This document shows positions 1 to 8,636 of a stretch of DNA of 64,000 bases, one piece after another. Under the pieces are notes generated by a model. It did not search any database. It was not told the DNA's origin and worked only from the letters and a program-made list of their open reading frames with translations. The DNA is from Hungatella hathewayi (GTDB lineage: Bacteria; Bacillota; Clostridia; Lachnospirales; Lachnospiraceae): the NCBI GenBank assembly GCA_025149285.1, contig CP102274.1, positions 5,234,001-5,298,000 of the forward strand. The letters run 5' to 3'. Position 1 is the stretch's first letter. Every line of letters starts with the position of its first letter. Position numbers and translations under genes: made by a program.

Positions 1-884
1 AGCGTTACCGAGAGCACAGAAAGGATCAGATTCCCGGCTGCCGCAAAGGAAAATCTCAGCTGGTTTAACCCTTCATCGACTATGAATTTCTGTATTACAT
101 AGGATTTCGAATAATTAAAGGCGTTTCCCAGCAGATACGACTGGTTGAAGTTGGAAGCCACCGGCCCGCCGCTCAGTAAGTTTCCGCAGTTCATAACGAA
201 AAGGACCCCTGCCGTCCATGCGATAGACGGCAGCGTGATCTGTGTGATCCGTTTCAAACGGCCGGCGCCGTCCACAGCTGCCGCCTCATAAATATCCTGG
301 TTAATGCCCGCAATGGCCGCCAGATAAATAATCGCATTCCAGCCGCTCTCCTGCCAGCAGTCGATCCACACGCCGATCCACCAGAAATACTTGGAATCTG
401 CCAGAAATTCGATGGGCATATCTGTGATATGCAGTCTCATCAGAATATCATTGATCAGCCCCTTACTGTCCAGAAACACGATCCAGAGAGTCGCTACTAT
501 GACATAGGACAAAAAATGCGGTAAATAGCTTCCTGTCTGGGTCGCCTTCTTCAGCCACTTGAACGGTACCTCATTGATAATGAGAGCCAGCAGAAGCGGC
601 GATGTAAAGGTAAAGAAGAATTTTAAAAAGCTCATTCCCAGAGTGTTTTTCATGGCGAGATAAAAGCTCTCGCTGGAGAACAGTTCCTTAAAATACTTCA
701 TTCCGGCAAATGCATGGCCGAAAAATCCATCGGTCAGCGAATAATCCAAAAAGGCATTTGCCAGTCCCATCACAGGGATATAGGAAAAAATAAAAAAGAA
801 TATCATGGCAGGTATCACCATCAACTGCAGCTGAAACTGCCTCTTTCCCCATCTCTTTTTTTTCGGTAACTTTTTCATAGACAC
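1..884 (-). CDS. LplB/YteP-type sugar ABC transporter permease, partial (C-terminus beyond window)
   Basis: Inner-membrane permease of a carbohydrate ABC importer (binding-protein-dependent family). Reading the minus strand gives an open frame of about 294 codons that runs off the left edge. It has several hydrophobic segments and the EAA loop (EAAAVDGAG...ITLP), where permeases contact the ATPase. The later stretch FNQSYLLGN followed by a Val-Ile-rich segment is typical of LplB-like proteins. The start is most likely GTG at 884, 8 nt after GGAGGAGG; ATG at 878 is two codons in and possible. It is divergent from the sensor kinase/regulator pair at 1080-4558, an arrangement usual for YesMN-controlled sugar uptake. 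Substrate cannot be told. Confidence 0.88.
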   Translation of the reverse strand, partial: MSMKKLPKKKRWGKRQFQLQLMVIPAMIFFFIFSYIPVMGLANAFLDYSLTDGFFGHAFAGMKYFKELFSSESFYLAMKNTLGMSFLKFFFTFTSPLLLALIINEVPFKWLKKATQTGSYLPHFLSYVIVATLWIVFLDSKGLINDILMRLHITDMPIEFLADSKYFWWIGVWIDCWQESGWNAIIYLAAIAGINQDIYEAAAVDGAGRLKRITQITLPSIAWTAGVLFVMNCGNLLSGGPVASNFNQSYLLGNAFNYSKSYVIQKFIVDEGLNQLRFSFAAAGNLILSVLSVT

Positions 885-1079
885 ATACCAAACCTCCTCC
901 ACCTGTTGTTTTTCCCTTTGCAAAACTAAAAAAACGCTATATAATTGATTACTGGGAACATTTCCGTTTGCAAATACAGTATATCACATGGAATTTATGA
1001 AATAAGTACACGTTTTTTGGAAATAGTACAATAAATATAGTTGTTTTCACACACCAACCGTACTCTGGAGGTCTTACAA

Positions 1080-2954
1080 ATGGAAATAATCAAAAAAATG
1101 CATTATAAATCAAAGCTGATTCTCTGTTATCTTGTCCTTGTCTCCTTCCCGCTTATCCTCTGTCTTATCCTTCTGTATCAATCTATCGTTAAGCCAGTCC
1201 GGGAAAATGCGGTGAGCGCCATCGATCAGAGACTGGAGCAGGAACTGAGTACCATCAATTCCAAAATTGAAAAAATAAGAAATGTCTCTTATTTAGTCTC
1301 CACCAACACGGTCATCAACAAGTTTTTCGTACCCAAATTTTACGGTGACCTGGAATTAATCGAGATTTTGAACAACGATATTTCTCCCCTGCTCTCATGG
1401 CTGGAGGCCTCCAGCCCGGAAGTATCCTATTACCACTTTTTCACGAACAATCCTTCGATTCCGGATACCCAGTATCTCCACCACTATGATGATTACCGTT
1501 CAGAGCCGTGGATGCAGGAGATGGAGCAGTCTGTTTTTGATAAGGGCTATTATCTGGAGCCATATCATCAAAACCGCAGCTACAGTTTTGGATACGGCGT
1601 GGAAGATCAGATGGTCTATTCCCTGTTCTACCCTCTTCTGACTGCCAATAACTTTCTTGAGGTCTGCATAAAGCCCTCTGTATTTTTCGAAGACATGAAA
1701 GCCATACCGGCCATGGAGTCCGGTTTTGTGGCAGCCGTCAACAGAGATGGAAAAGTTATCTCCGACCTTCCGTCAACGGTTACCGCCGCTTTCCGCGAAG
1801 CTCTGGAACAGAGTCTTACAGAAGGCGGCTATCTGTCCGGCCCTGCCGACAGCCCTGTCCTCGTCTCTCTGGAACAGACTGAGTATCTGCTGTCGCTTCG
1901 GAAAATCGATGCTCTGGACAGCTGGATTCTCTGCGCTGTTCCCAATGCTGAGATCGTCGGGCCGGTTTTAAAAGCGCAGCAGTCTTTTGCACTGGTAATC
2001 TTAGCAGCGGCCATCGGCATCGTACTGCTCTCCTACCTTTTATCCACACTGCTGATCCGGAAAATCAACACAATTATTGACGCCGTACATAAGATTCAGG
2101 AAGGCGATTTCCACGTCTCCATCCCGGTAAACGGGGAAGATGAGATCGATCAGCTGGCTACTGACATTAACTATATGTCATACAAGATAAACGAACTGAT
2201 CAACCGTGTATACAAGGCCCGGATGCTCCAGAAGGAGACGGAACTGTCTGCCCTCCAGGCTCAGATCAATCCTCACTTTTTATTCAATATCCTGGATACG
2301 TTCAAAATGATCGCCATCATCCACGACCTGGACGATTTTTCCGACAGCATTGCCGCCCTGGGCAATCTGATGCGTTATAATATTTCCCCTGCCAGCTATC
2401 GATGCACGCTGGAACACGAACTACAGATCATACACGACTATATCAATATCCAGAATTTACTGCTGAACAACCGCGTCACCCTGCTTTTAACGGTCCCTGA
2501 CGATCTGCTTCGCTTTGAAATTCCCAATTTTATTATTCAGCCCATTATTGAAAATTCCTTCGTCCACGGATTCGAAAATAAGCTGAACGAACTGATCATA
2601 AAGGTTTCCATCTACAGGGACGGCTCAAACATCATCATTCAGATCGAGGACAACGGAATGGGAATCGGCGGGGAACAGCAGCAGGCGCTCACAGACGCCA
2701 TGAAAAAGTCCACGGAAACACTGGAGATCGGACCGGCCCAGGACCCATTCAGGGAAGGGGAGACTTCCCGTTCCGGAAAAAGTATTGGCCTTCTCAACGT
2801 GAATCTGCGGCTGTTTCTGCTTTACAGGGACCGCTATTCCTTCACCTTTTCCGCTTCGGACTTAGGCGGTGCCTGTAACACGATTTCCCTACCCGTCTCG
2901 ATTCCGACGAAGGAGCAGGAAGAAAATTTTCTTAAGGAGCGGAGTATGTTATGA
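1080..2954 (+). CDS. YesM-type sensor histidine kinase
   Basis: Membrane sensor kinase of a two-component system, 624 residues from the ATG at 1080, which sits 8 nt after GGAGG; an upstream in-frame TTG at 1041 lacks a ribosome site. Order of parts: transmembrane helix about 12-33, extracellular sensing region to about 300, second helix about 301-325, HAMP linker to about 375, His_kinase domain with the phospho-acceptor H399 in QAQINPHF, then a HATPase domain with the N-box IIENSFVHGF and the DNGMGIG G-box. It overlaps the next gene by 4 nt (ATGA), so the pair is translationally coupled. The divergent LplB-type permease suggests that it senses an extracellular sugar and controls that transporter (inference). 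Confidence 0.94.
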   Translation: MEIIKKMHYKSKLILCYLVLVSFPLILCLILLYQSIVKPVRENAVSAIDQRLEQELSTINSKIEKIRNVSYLVSTNTVINKFFVPKFYGDLELIEILNNDISPLLSWLEASSPEVSYYHFFTNNPSIPDTQYLHHYDDYRSEPWMQEMEQSVFDKGYYLEPYHQNRSYSFGYGVEDQMVYSLFYPLLTANNFLEVCIKPSVFFEDMKAIPAMESGFVAAVNRDGKVISDLPSTVTAAFREALEQSLTEGGYLSGPADSPVLVSLEQTEYLLSLRKIDALDSWILCAVPNAEIVGPVLKAQQSFALVILAAAIGIVLLSYLLSTLLIRKINTIIDAVHKIQEGDFHVSIPVNGEDEIDQLATDINYMSYKINELINRVYKARMLQKETELSALQAQINPHFLFNILDTFKMIAIIHDLDDFSDSIAALGNLMRYNISPASYRCTLEHELQIIHDYINIQNLLLNNRVTLLLTVPDDLLRFEIPNFIIQPIIENSFVHGFENKLNELIIKVSIYRDGSNIIIQIEDNGMGIGGEQQQALTDAMKKSTETLEIGPAQDPFREGETSRSGKSIGLLNVNLRLFLLYRDRYSFTFSASDLGGACNTISLPVSIPTKEQEENFLKERSML

Positions 2955-4558
2955 CACTATTAATCGTTGAAGATGAAGATATCATAAGAAAAGGACTGAT
3001 CGTCACACTGAGAAAGCTGGAGATGGATTTTGAACACATCTATGAAGCCGGCGACGGAGAAGAGGGGCTGCGTCTCTGCCGGGAATACACTCCCGACATC
3101 ATCATGACAGATATTAAAATGCCGCTTATGGATGGCCTGGCGTTTATCCGTGAGAGTCAGAAACTGCTGCCGGAAGGACAATTTATCATTCTGAGCGGCT
3201 ACAGCGACTTTGAGTACGCCCGAACGGCCCTGAAATACGGTGTCAAAGACTATTTATTAAAACCCAGTACCAAAAATGAGATAAAAGAAGTGCTCACCCG
3301 GGTAGTGGAACAGCTGAAAGAGCAGCAGTCACTCCGTCTGGAGCTGACGGAACGGATTCACACCTATGAAAAAAAGCTGGACCGTTTCCAGGAACTGCTG
3401 CTGGGAAACATCCTGTCTGGACGTTATCCGGCCGGAGAGATCGGACGTTATCTCTCCCACTACTCAATCGTATTTCCGGAAGAATATATGGAAGTTCTCT
3501 GCATCAGGATTACGTCTGCTGTTTCTTCCGGCGAACCCTCGATCGACTATAAAAACCATTTTATGTGGATCGCCTCCCTGTTTACACCGTATTACACTGT
3601 TTATCAGGCGGATATCTTATCTGTTTATAAATGTCTGCTTATAAACTTTTCCCGCATGGAGCCCGGTTACAGTCAGAAGATATGGAAGAAAGCAGAAACA
3701 GAGATCCGGGAATACGGACAGAAACACGGACTGCGGATCTGTCTCTCCATCAGCCGCGCGGAAGTCTCAGAGGAAGCACTTCCCGATCTGTATCAGGAAG
3801 CCTGTATGCTGCTGCACTGCCGTCTCTTTCAGCCTGAAGCTGTGATATTCGATCCGAAATGCCAGAGAGCTGCGGAGACAAAAATTCCTGCAGTTCCCCT
3901 GACTATGATTGAAACCCTGTATCACTACTACATTGGAAACAGCCAGTTTGATCTGCGCCAGAACTTTTACAGCTTTATCCACCACATTACACATATAGAG
4001 GACTCCTCTCCCGGCTATGTCTGCGAATGTCTCGACAGGCTGGAGGAATTCTTTGCCGTTCAGTCTGCCAAAGACGGCCTCGAACCGGACACCGCTTACC
4101 GGATCGCCTTCTCCGTTTCCGAGTCCATGACAGTGTGCAGTTCCCTGGAAGACTTAACGGATATGCTTTATGCCCGGCTGTTGGATTACTGGAAACTGAA
4201 AAAAGAAGGAACCGCCCCCGCCGCCCACATGGCTTCCTCTCCGGTGGATCAGGCTATCGCCTATATGGAGCAAAATTATTACCTGGATCTGGACTTAAGT
4301 ATGATCTCCGACCTCATCTCCATGAACAGCAGCTATTTCAGTTCTCTGTTCAAAAAGAAGACTGGCATGAATCTGATCAATTATCTTCAAAATGTGCGGA
4401 TTGAAAAATCGAAACAGCTTCTGTTGAATTCCAATCAGAAGCTGTACGAAATATCAGAAGCCGTGGGGATACCCAACGTAAAATACTTCTGCAAACTTTT
4501 TAAAGACTACACAGGTGTCACTCCCTCAGAGTTTCGGAAACATGAACACTCTTTTTAG
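2951..4558 (+). CDS. AraC-family response regulator (YesN type)
   Basis: Transcription regulator partner of the kinase immediately upstream, 535 residues. Residues 1-120 are a receiver domain with acidic pocket VEDED near the N-terminus, phospho-acceptor D54 in MTDIKMP and the switch Lys in YLLKP. A long middle region of about 300 residues without a clear motif follows, then two AraC helix-turn-helix units from about 425 to 530 (DLDLSMISDLISMNSSYFS... and ISEAVGIPNVKYF). Proteins of this length and layout normally activate nearby sugar-transport operons. Likely target: the divergent LplB operon (inference). Confidence 0.94.
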   Translation: MTLLIVEDEDIIRKGLIVTLRKLEMDFEHIYEAGDGEEGLRLCREYTPDIIMTDIKMPLMDGLAFIRESQKLLPEGQFIILSGYSDFEYARTALKYGVKDYLLKPSTKNEIKEVLTRVVEQLKEQQSLRLELTERIHTYEKKLDRFQELLLGNILSGRYPAGEIGRYLSHYSIVFPEEYMEVLCIRITSAVSSGEPSIDYKNHFMWIASLFTPYYTVYQADILSVYKCLLINFSRMEPGYSQKIWKKAETEIREYGQKHGLRICLSISRAEVSEEALPDLYQEACMLLHCRLFQPEAVIFDPKCQRAAETKIPAVPLTMIETLYHYYIGNSQFDLRQNFYSFIHHITHIEDSSPGYVCECLDRLEEFFAVQSAKDGLEPDTAYRIAFSVSESMTVCSSLEDLTDMLYARLLDYWKLKKEGTAPAAHMASSPVDQAIAYMEQNYYLDLDLSMISDLISMNSSYFSSLFKKKTGMNLINYLQNVRIEKSKQLLLNSNQKLYEISEAVGIPNVKYFCKLFKDYTGVTPSEFRKHEHSF

Positions 4559-4580
4559 AAGGCGTTCACACACGCACTCC

Positions 4581-4628
4581 GCGCGGCGGTATCCTTCAGG
4601 ATCCGGCCCTGGGGATCTCCCGCCGCGC
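4581..4628. terminator. GC-rich hairpin between convergent genes
   Basis: Nine-base perfect inverted repeat GCGCGGCGG (4581-4589) / CCGCCGCGC (4620-4628) around a 30-nt loop, between the convergent regulator (ends 4558) and XRE-Uma2 gene (ends 4640). There is no T-run, so if it ends transcription it is not a classic intrinsic terminator. Confidence 0.45.
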
Positions 4629-4639
4629 CTAAAACCAAA

Positions 4640-5419
4640 TTACACCAGAAAAGAAAACTCTCCAAAATCAATCGACAAATCTTCATAAATTCCCACCGGA
4701 ACCGTATCGTGCATCCCATATATCTTCATATCCATATCCCCATCGTTAAAACAGTATGTCAGGATGCGTCCCTTTAACGGATCAACGATCCAGTATTCAC
4801 GCACTCCGGCGGACCAGTATTTATTTAACTTGATAGAATAATCTTTTTTTCCCGTGCTCTGGGATATGATTTCCATGACGAAATCAGGGGCTCCGGCTAC
4901 ACCTTTCGATTCCACACGGGTCTGGTCGCAGATAATCATCAGATCCGGCTGCACCACAGTCTTATCATCCGAGTCCAGAAACACATCAAACGGGGACAGA
5001 AATACCTCACAGGGTCCGGCCTTTCGCCTGATATACTCTTTGAATTGAAAATACAGTTCTCCAATAAGCTTCTGATGAACAAGGCCTGGAGATGACATAT
5101 AATAGAACGTTCCGTCAATCAGCTCGGCTCTGACATGATCCGGAAGCGCATAGTAGTCCTCCAGGGTATATCGGCCATGAACCGAATACTCCAGGGCCTC
5201 CTCATGCACGCTGCTGACATAAGGGCCATCCTCATCGCGGTAAAATGTCATCCCCAAAACTGTCTCCAGAGCAAGAATCGTATCGTACTGCGGCGACTTC
5301 GTGGCACCGCTGAATATCTTATTCACGGTCCCCAGCGGCACACCGGACCGCTCAGAAAGTTCCTGATTTGTTATTCCCAGCTCTTTCTTTCTCTTTTTCA
5401 TCTTTTCCAGATCCATCAT
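4640..5419 (-). CDS. XRE helix-turn-helix / Uma2-family nuclease-fold fusion protein
   Basis: 259 residues. Residues 1-60 form an XRE helix-turn-helix (ITNQELSERSGVPLGTVNKIFSG). Residues about 85-255 match the Uma2 family, a PD-(D/E)XK restriction-endonuclease-like fold: PDL with D159, the MEI strand with E183, and K197 in KLNKYW followed by GVREYWIVDP. All expected catalytic-type residues appear present. Start ATG at 5419 has AGGAG 7 nt upstream. Uma2 proteins are numerous in some bacteria and their biological role is unsettled; the fusion to a DNA-binding domain suggests targeted DNA binding or autoregulation (inference). Monocistronic, convergent with the YesN-type regulator. Confidence 0.88.
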   Translation of the reverse strand: MMDLEKMKKRKKELGITNQELSERSGVPLGTVNKIFSGATKSPQYDTILALETVLGMTFYRDEDGPYVSSVHEEALEYSVHGRYTLEDYYALPDHVRAELIDGTFYYMSSPGLVHQKLIGELYFQFKEYIRRKAGPCEVFLSPFDVFLDSDDKTVVQPDLMIICDQTRVESKGVAGAPDFVMEIISQSTGKKDYSIKLNKYWSAGVREYWIVDPLKGRILTYCFNDGDMDMKIYGMHDTVPVGIYEDLSIDFGEFSFLV

Positions 5420-5522
5420 GGCTGTTCTCCTTCCGCAGTTTTGTTTCCTCCATTATACCACAATTACCTTTTATGGTCAATTCATCTAATATAATACGGT
5501 AATTTTATTTCCCCATATTTTA

Positions 5523-6239
5523 TCATATTGAATCTTTCACCGCCTGCGGCGCAGCCCCTGTCTCTGAAACCGGCAGGTCAGTCCCGATTCCGATCCGCAT
5601 TCCATTCCTGACCTTTTCTCTGCAGAGTTTCTCTTCTTTTTTCCATACCATCTCATATTCATCCAGTTTCACCATAATTCCCTGACTGCACCACCGTTTC
5701 ACCATGCTTCTCGATACGCCCAGACGATCAGCGATCAGACCGTCCAGCCTAAGCGTCACAGGAAACGGAACCACCAGTTCAATCAGCCGGAAGCCGTTCT
5801 TAACCACCTCACTGTTCTCATCCGCATTACCGTCCGCTTCCACCTCTGTCCGGTATCCGCCCTCCGGTATCACAGCTTCCGCTCTGTTCTTCACAAACAA
5901 ATCCATTCTCCGTCCGTAAGCTTCTGCCAGCGTGCGGTCATTCTCAAGGAATCCGGCATACTCTTCCTGCAAAACCGAACTCACCGGAGTCCGTTCGTAT
6001 ATACTCATATTCCAGGTAGTACTGCATTTTTCACAGCGATAGATCAGCCATACATCCACATTCTTTCCATTTGCATTTACACGGAATTTCATACTGTTTA
6101 TAAATTCACGTTTTTCTTTACATTTAGAACAGTTTCGTCTTACGGTGGGAACGGCCTCCGGAGTAATTCTCCAGCGTTCTTTTCTGATTGTATCTAAACC
6201 TGTGTTTGAATTATTTATGTTTTTAATATTGTCTCGCAT
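5523..6239 (-). CDS. DUF1062 family protein, zinc-ribbon plus S4-like segment
   Basis: 238 residues from ATG 6239, which lies 7 nt from AGGAGG; an upstream in-frame start at 6278 would include that ribosome site in coding sequence. The N-terminal part carries two CxxC pairs (C37/C40, C69/C72), with FRVNANGK and DVWLIYRCEKC between them, the signature I associate with DUF1062. The C-terminal part (LRLDGLIADRLGVSRSMVKRWCSQG) resembles an S4-like RNA-binding hairpin. Function is unknown; a nucleic-acid-binding role is inference. The long hairpin at 6262-6425 begins 10 nt upstream of this gene's ribosome site. Confidence 0.8.
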   Translation of the reverse strand: MRDNIKNINNSNTGLDTIRKERWRITPEAVPTVRRNCSKCKEKREFINSMKFRVNANGKNVDVWLIYRCEKCSTTWNMSIYERTPVSSVLQEEYAGFLENDRTLAEAYGRRMDLFVKNRAEAVIPEGGYRTEVEADGNADENSEVVKNGFRLIELVVPFPVTLRLDGLIADRLGVSRSMVKRWCSQGIMVKLDEYEMVWKKEEKLCREKVRNGMRIGIGTDLPVSETGAAPQAVKDSI

Positions 6240-6261
6240 CACATTGCCTCCTGAAACTACT

Positions 6262-6425
6262 CTAGTACAGTTTTGCATTAGTAACGCAGTAACAGGGCCT
6301 GAGATCCGCGTCAGGTGTGCGTCTGCAAAGCGACGGCGTAGTGGACCTACATTTAGCTTTGCAGGCGTGCTCCCGGCGTGGATAGCTGGTGCTGTTACTG
6401 TGGAATTAGTGCAAAGCTGTACTAG
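6262..6425 (+). ncRNA. 164-nt near-continuous hairpin element, unidentified
   Basis: Bases 6262-6331 pair with 6356-6425 in one register (positions sum to 12687). By hand count 62 of 70 positions pair: 52 Watson-Crick and 10 G.T. The ends are CTAGTACAG... / ...CTGTACTAG, an inner perfect block is CTGCAAAGC (6323-6331) / GCTTTGCAG (6356-6364), and the loop of 24 nt holds a mini-hairpin GTAG/CTAC. The ten wobble pairs are G.U only if the plus strand is the RNA; on the minus strand they would be A.C mismatches. Only one mismatch is of the opposite type. This suggests a structured RNA on the plus strand. It could alternatively be a MITE-like hairpin insertion. A short repeat ACTAG recurs at 6443-6447. 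I did not recognise a named family and saw no clear promoter. Confidence 0.6.
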
Positions 6426-6561
6426 TCTTTATGCAAGGCAATACTAGCATGGTTGTGGACAAAGGCATACCTCATCAACGGTTCTGCCGAAAGGATGCGG
6501 CATACAGACAGGAAGCACAAAAAAACGATATGCCATAATCCTGCACATCGCTTTTCTATCA

Positions 6562-6840
6562 TTATTTTATTTTATTTTTCTCTGACAAGATAATTCTCTG
6601 AATGCTCTTTTCCGAAAGGAAGTACTCCTCCGCCAGCGTCTTTACACCGAATCCATCCAGATATCTGCGATAAATCTCTTCGTTGCGGGTCTTGAGTTCT
6701 CTCCGAAAGGAGGTCTCCTCGCCCCACTTTTTCTTATTCTCTTCTTTTCTGGGGATATAGACGTATCCACCATCCATATATTTCTGGATTGCTTCCACCA
6801 GTTCCTCCGGCAGAATCTCCGTTGCTTTCCGATAGCGCAT
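6562..6840 (-). CDS. CD3324 family small helix-turn-helix protein
   Basis: 92 residues. The sequence begins MRYRKATEILPEELVEAIQKY and continues GGYVYIPRKEENKKKWGE, the pattern I recall for the clostridial CD3324 family; the C-terminal half (IYRRYLDGFGVKTLAEEYFLSEKSIQRII) reads as a helix-turn-helix. Start ATG at 6840 follows AGGAGG by 5 nt. Probably a small DNA-binding protein; target unknown. It stands alone between the hairpin element and a 326-bp gene-free stretch. Confidence 0.75.
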   Translation of the reverse strand: MRYRKATEILPEELVEAIQKYMDGGYVYIPRKEENKKKWGEETSFRRELKTRNEEIYRRYLDGFGVKTLAEEYFLSEKSIQRIILSEKNKIK

Positions 6841-7166
6841 CGCTGCCTCCTAAACATAATTTACTGTCAGGAATAGCAAAGGCTATACAATTACTCATAT
6901 TTTCTTTCACTGCATAGACCTGTTGCTATGCAGTCTTAACCTCTTTCATCATAAAGAACCGGCCTCCTCTCTATCTTTTTGCATACAGGATGGTTGTGTT
7001 CTCCTGTCTCCATACCACTTCCACACTTGAGCTTCCGTGCCGTCTTCTTCTCCAGTATACTCTGAAGCGCGCCGGAAAAAAACCTCAAGTTTCCGGCAGA
7101 AACAACTTTAAGCCCGGCATTAACACTGGGCCGCTGTGTCGAGTATACAGAAATTTGATTCCGGTG
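6841..7166. other. Gene-free stretch with two hairpins
   Basis: No convincing coding sequence in 326 bp. An 8-bp perfect hairpin CTGCATAG (6910-6917) / CTATGCAG (6926-6933) lies upstream of the CD3324 gene, where it could be an operator. A second, GCCGGAAA (7071-7078) / TTTCCGGC (7090-7097), lies downstream of the exporter gene that ends at 7167 and may help end its transcript, though the T-run falls in the loop. Confidence 0.5.
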
Positions 7167-8189
7167 TCAACAGGCGTTCTCCTTCCAAAATTTTCCTATC
7201 TCCTCTGCCGACAGCTCCTCCACAAATTTTTTCTTTATTTCCAGAAACTGCTCCAGCTCCAGCAGAATCTGAAATAATACCGCGCGGCTTTCAAATTCTT
7301 CCCGGGACTCCGGAAGGGGCTGCTCCCGCATGGAGCACGTTACACGGTCCAGTGAGGCAAGCAGGTCTACCGCGTTGTTATACTCATGAAAGCTTACACT
7401 GATCCGCTCCATCAATTCCGCAATGGGACGCGCCTGGGAGGGCAGTTCCTTCAGATGGCTCATCTCCGCCTCAATCCGTCCCAGTACAAACGCCTGGGTT
7501 CTTCTCATGTTCATATAACGGAGATAATACCTCGTATCGCTGAGAAGCTTATTCTCCATATCCTCGTATGCACTTTTCTCCCCCTGTTTCAGGGTTTCAT
7601 CAAGCTCCGTCAGGCGGGAAGTCAGCGGCGGCTGATCTGAAGGCATGTTTGACCTTTCCTGATCCGCAGCAGTCAGCTGTTTTGCCATCTTCCACAGAAT
7701 CTCCTTCATGCGGCCCTCGATCTGGCGCTGGCTCATTCGGATCACGCGCTCTTTTCCCGGAATATAGAGATTGAGCAGCACTCCGATCCCGGCTCCTGTA
7801 ACCAGAAGGCCCAGCTCATTCCCAATATTCACCGCATTCATTGATCGCTCTGCCAGAAAATGCGTCATCAAAACAGTGTTTACAGAAATTCCCTCCTGCA
7901 TCCCAAACGCCATGCAGACCGTGGAAAACATCAGCAGAAAGACAGAGACAGCTGCCGGTCCGTAGCCAAAAGCGGAAAAGCATGCCGCAGAAATAACCAT
8001 TGCCAGGACAAACGACAGAAGCCGCCGGACCACCACCCGGATGGTCTCCTTCTTTGTGTCCTGAATGCTCAAAAGTGTGATAACTCCGGCGGACGCGCTG
8101 TAATTCAATCCCAGACGCTCTGCCAGAATCATAGCCAGGCCTGCGCCTGCGGCAATTTTCATAACCTTTCCATAATCCGGTTTCTTCAC
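7167..8189 (-). CDS. Aromatic acid exporter (ArAE_1/FUSC-like) family membrane protein
   Basis: 340 residues. The first 150 residues contain four to five hydrophobic helices (AAGAGLAMILAERLGL, VVVRRLLSFVLAMVISAACF, VSVFLLMFSTVCMAFGM, LGLLVTGAGIGVLLNLYIPG). The remaining half is soluble and helical, as in ArAE_1 proteins with their C-terminal domain. The family is thought to move aromatic acids or amphipathic compounds across the membrane; the substrate here is unknown. The start is GTG at 8189 with AGGAGG 10 nt upstream; no in-frame ATG with a better site is seen. Single gene. Confidence 0.82.
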   Translation of the reverse strand: MKKPDYGKVMKIAAGAGLAMILAERLGLNYSASAGVITLLSIQDTKKETIRVVVRRLLSFVLAMVISAACFSAFGYGPAAVSVFLLMFSTVCMAFGMQEGISVNTVLMTHFLAERSMNAVNIGNELGLLVTGAGIGVLLNLYIPGKERVIRMSQRQIEGRMKEILWKMAKQLTAADQERSNMPSDQPPLTSRLTELDETLKQGEKSAYEDMENKLLSDTRYYLRYMNMRRTQAFVLGRIEAEMSHLKELPSQARPIAELMERISVSFHEYNNAVDLLASLDRVTCSMREQPLPESREEFESRAVLFQILLELEQFLEIKKKFVEELSAEEIGKFWKENAC

Positions 8190-8293
8190 AAATACATTTC
8201 CTCCTGACGGTGTGAATCAGTTTCGGTTCCATTTCCTATCATTATTACCGATCATGGAAATAAATACAAGGTTTGTTTCACCAAAAGTTCTCC

Positions 8294-8322
8294 TTGACCG
8301 AACTTTTTTTCTGTGTTAGGAT
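8294..8322 (+). promoter_or_regulatory. Sigma-A-like promoter for the 74-aa protein
   Basis: TTGACC (8294-8299), 17-nt spacer, TAGGAT (8317-8322), about 60 nt ahead of the start codon at 8382. Confidence 0.55.
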
Positions 8323-8381
8323 TTTCTCTGTAAAATTTATGCCAAAGCTACTGACAACATCAGAAAGGAACTGAAACTCCC

Positions 8382-8606
8382 ATGAATTTCGCAGCACTTA
8401 TGCAGTTGAAGGAAGAATGGACTTCATTTAAAATACGCCACCCCAAATTCCCCGCCTTCTTAAAGGCAGTCCGTGGACGTGCTCTGGCCGAGGGCACTGT
8501 AATCGATATCCGCGTGACCGCTCCGGATGGAACGGTACTGAACTCCAACCTGAAGCTGAAAAAAGAGGATTTGGAACTGATCCGCCGGATTCACGAACTG
8601 ATCTGA
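8382..8606 (+). CDS. Small conserved-looking protein of unknown function, 74 aa
   Basis: Not assigned to a family. The protein has an N-terminal amphipathic stretch (FAALMQLKEEWTSFKIRH), a KFPAFLKAV helix, a beta-strand pair (IDIRVTAPDGTVLNSNLKL) and a C-terminal charged helix (KEDLELIRRIHEL). It lacks a signal peptide or membrane segment. AAAGGA lies about 11 nt before the ATG, and a plausible promoter is present upstream at 8294-8322, which supports a real gene. It is convergent with the DUF362 lipoprotein gene. Confidence 0.65.
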   Translation: MNFAALMQLKEEWTSFKIRHPKFPAFLKAVRGRALAEGTVIDIRVTAPDGTVLNSNLKLKKEDLELIRRIHELI

Positions 8607-8636
8607 TACATTTTGAGCCTCGCTGAGGCCGTGATC

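Noticed and set aside
688-891. 67-codon frame from TTG at 891 on the minus strand
   Set aside because: It runs in another frame of the clear LplB-type permease and has no family features.
6145-6447. 100-codon plus-strand frame across the long hairpin
   Set aside because: It crosses the hairpin and the DUF1062 5' end, has no ribosome site, and its composition is not protein-like.
6990-7277. Plus-strand frame of 95 codons in the gene-free stretch
   Set aside because: Overlaps the 3' end of the exporter gene and shows no motif or ribosome site.
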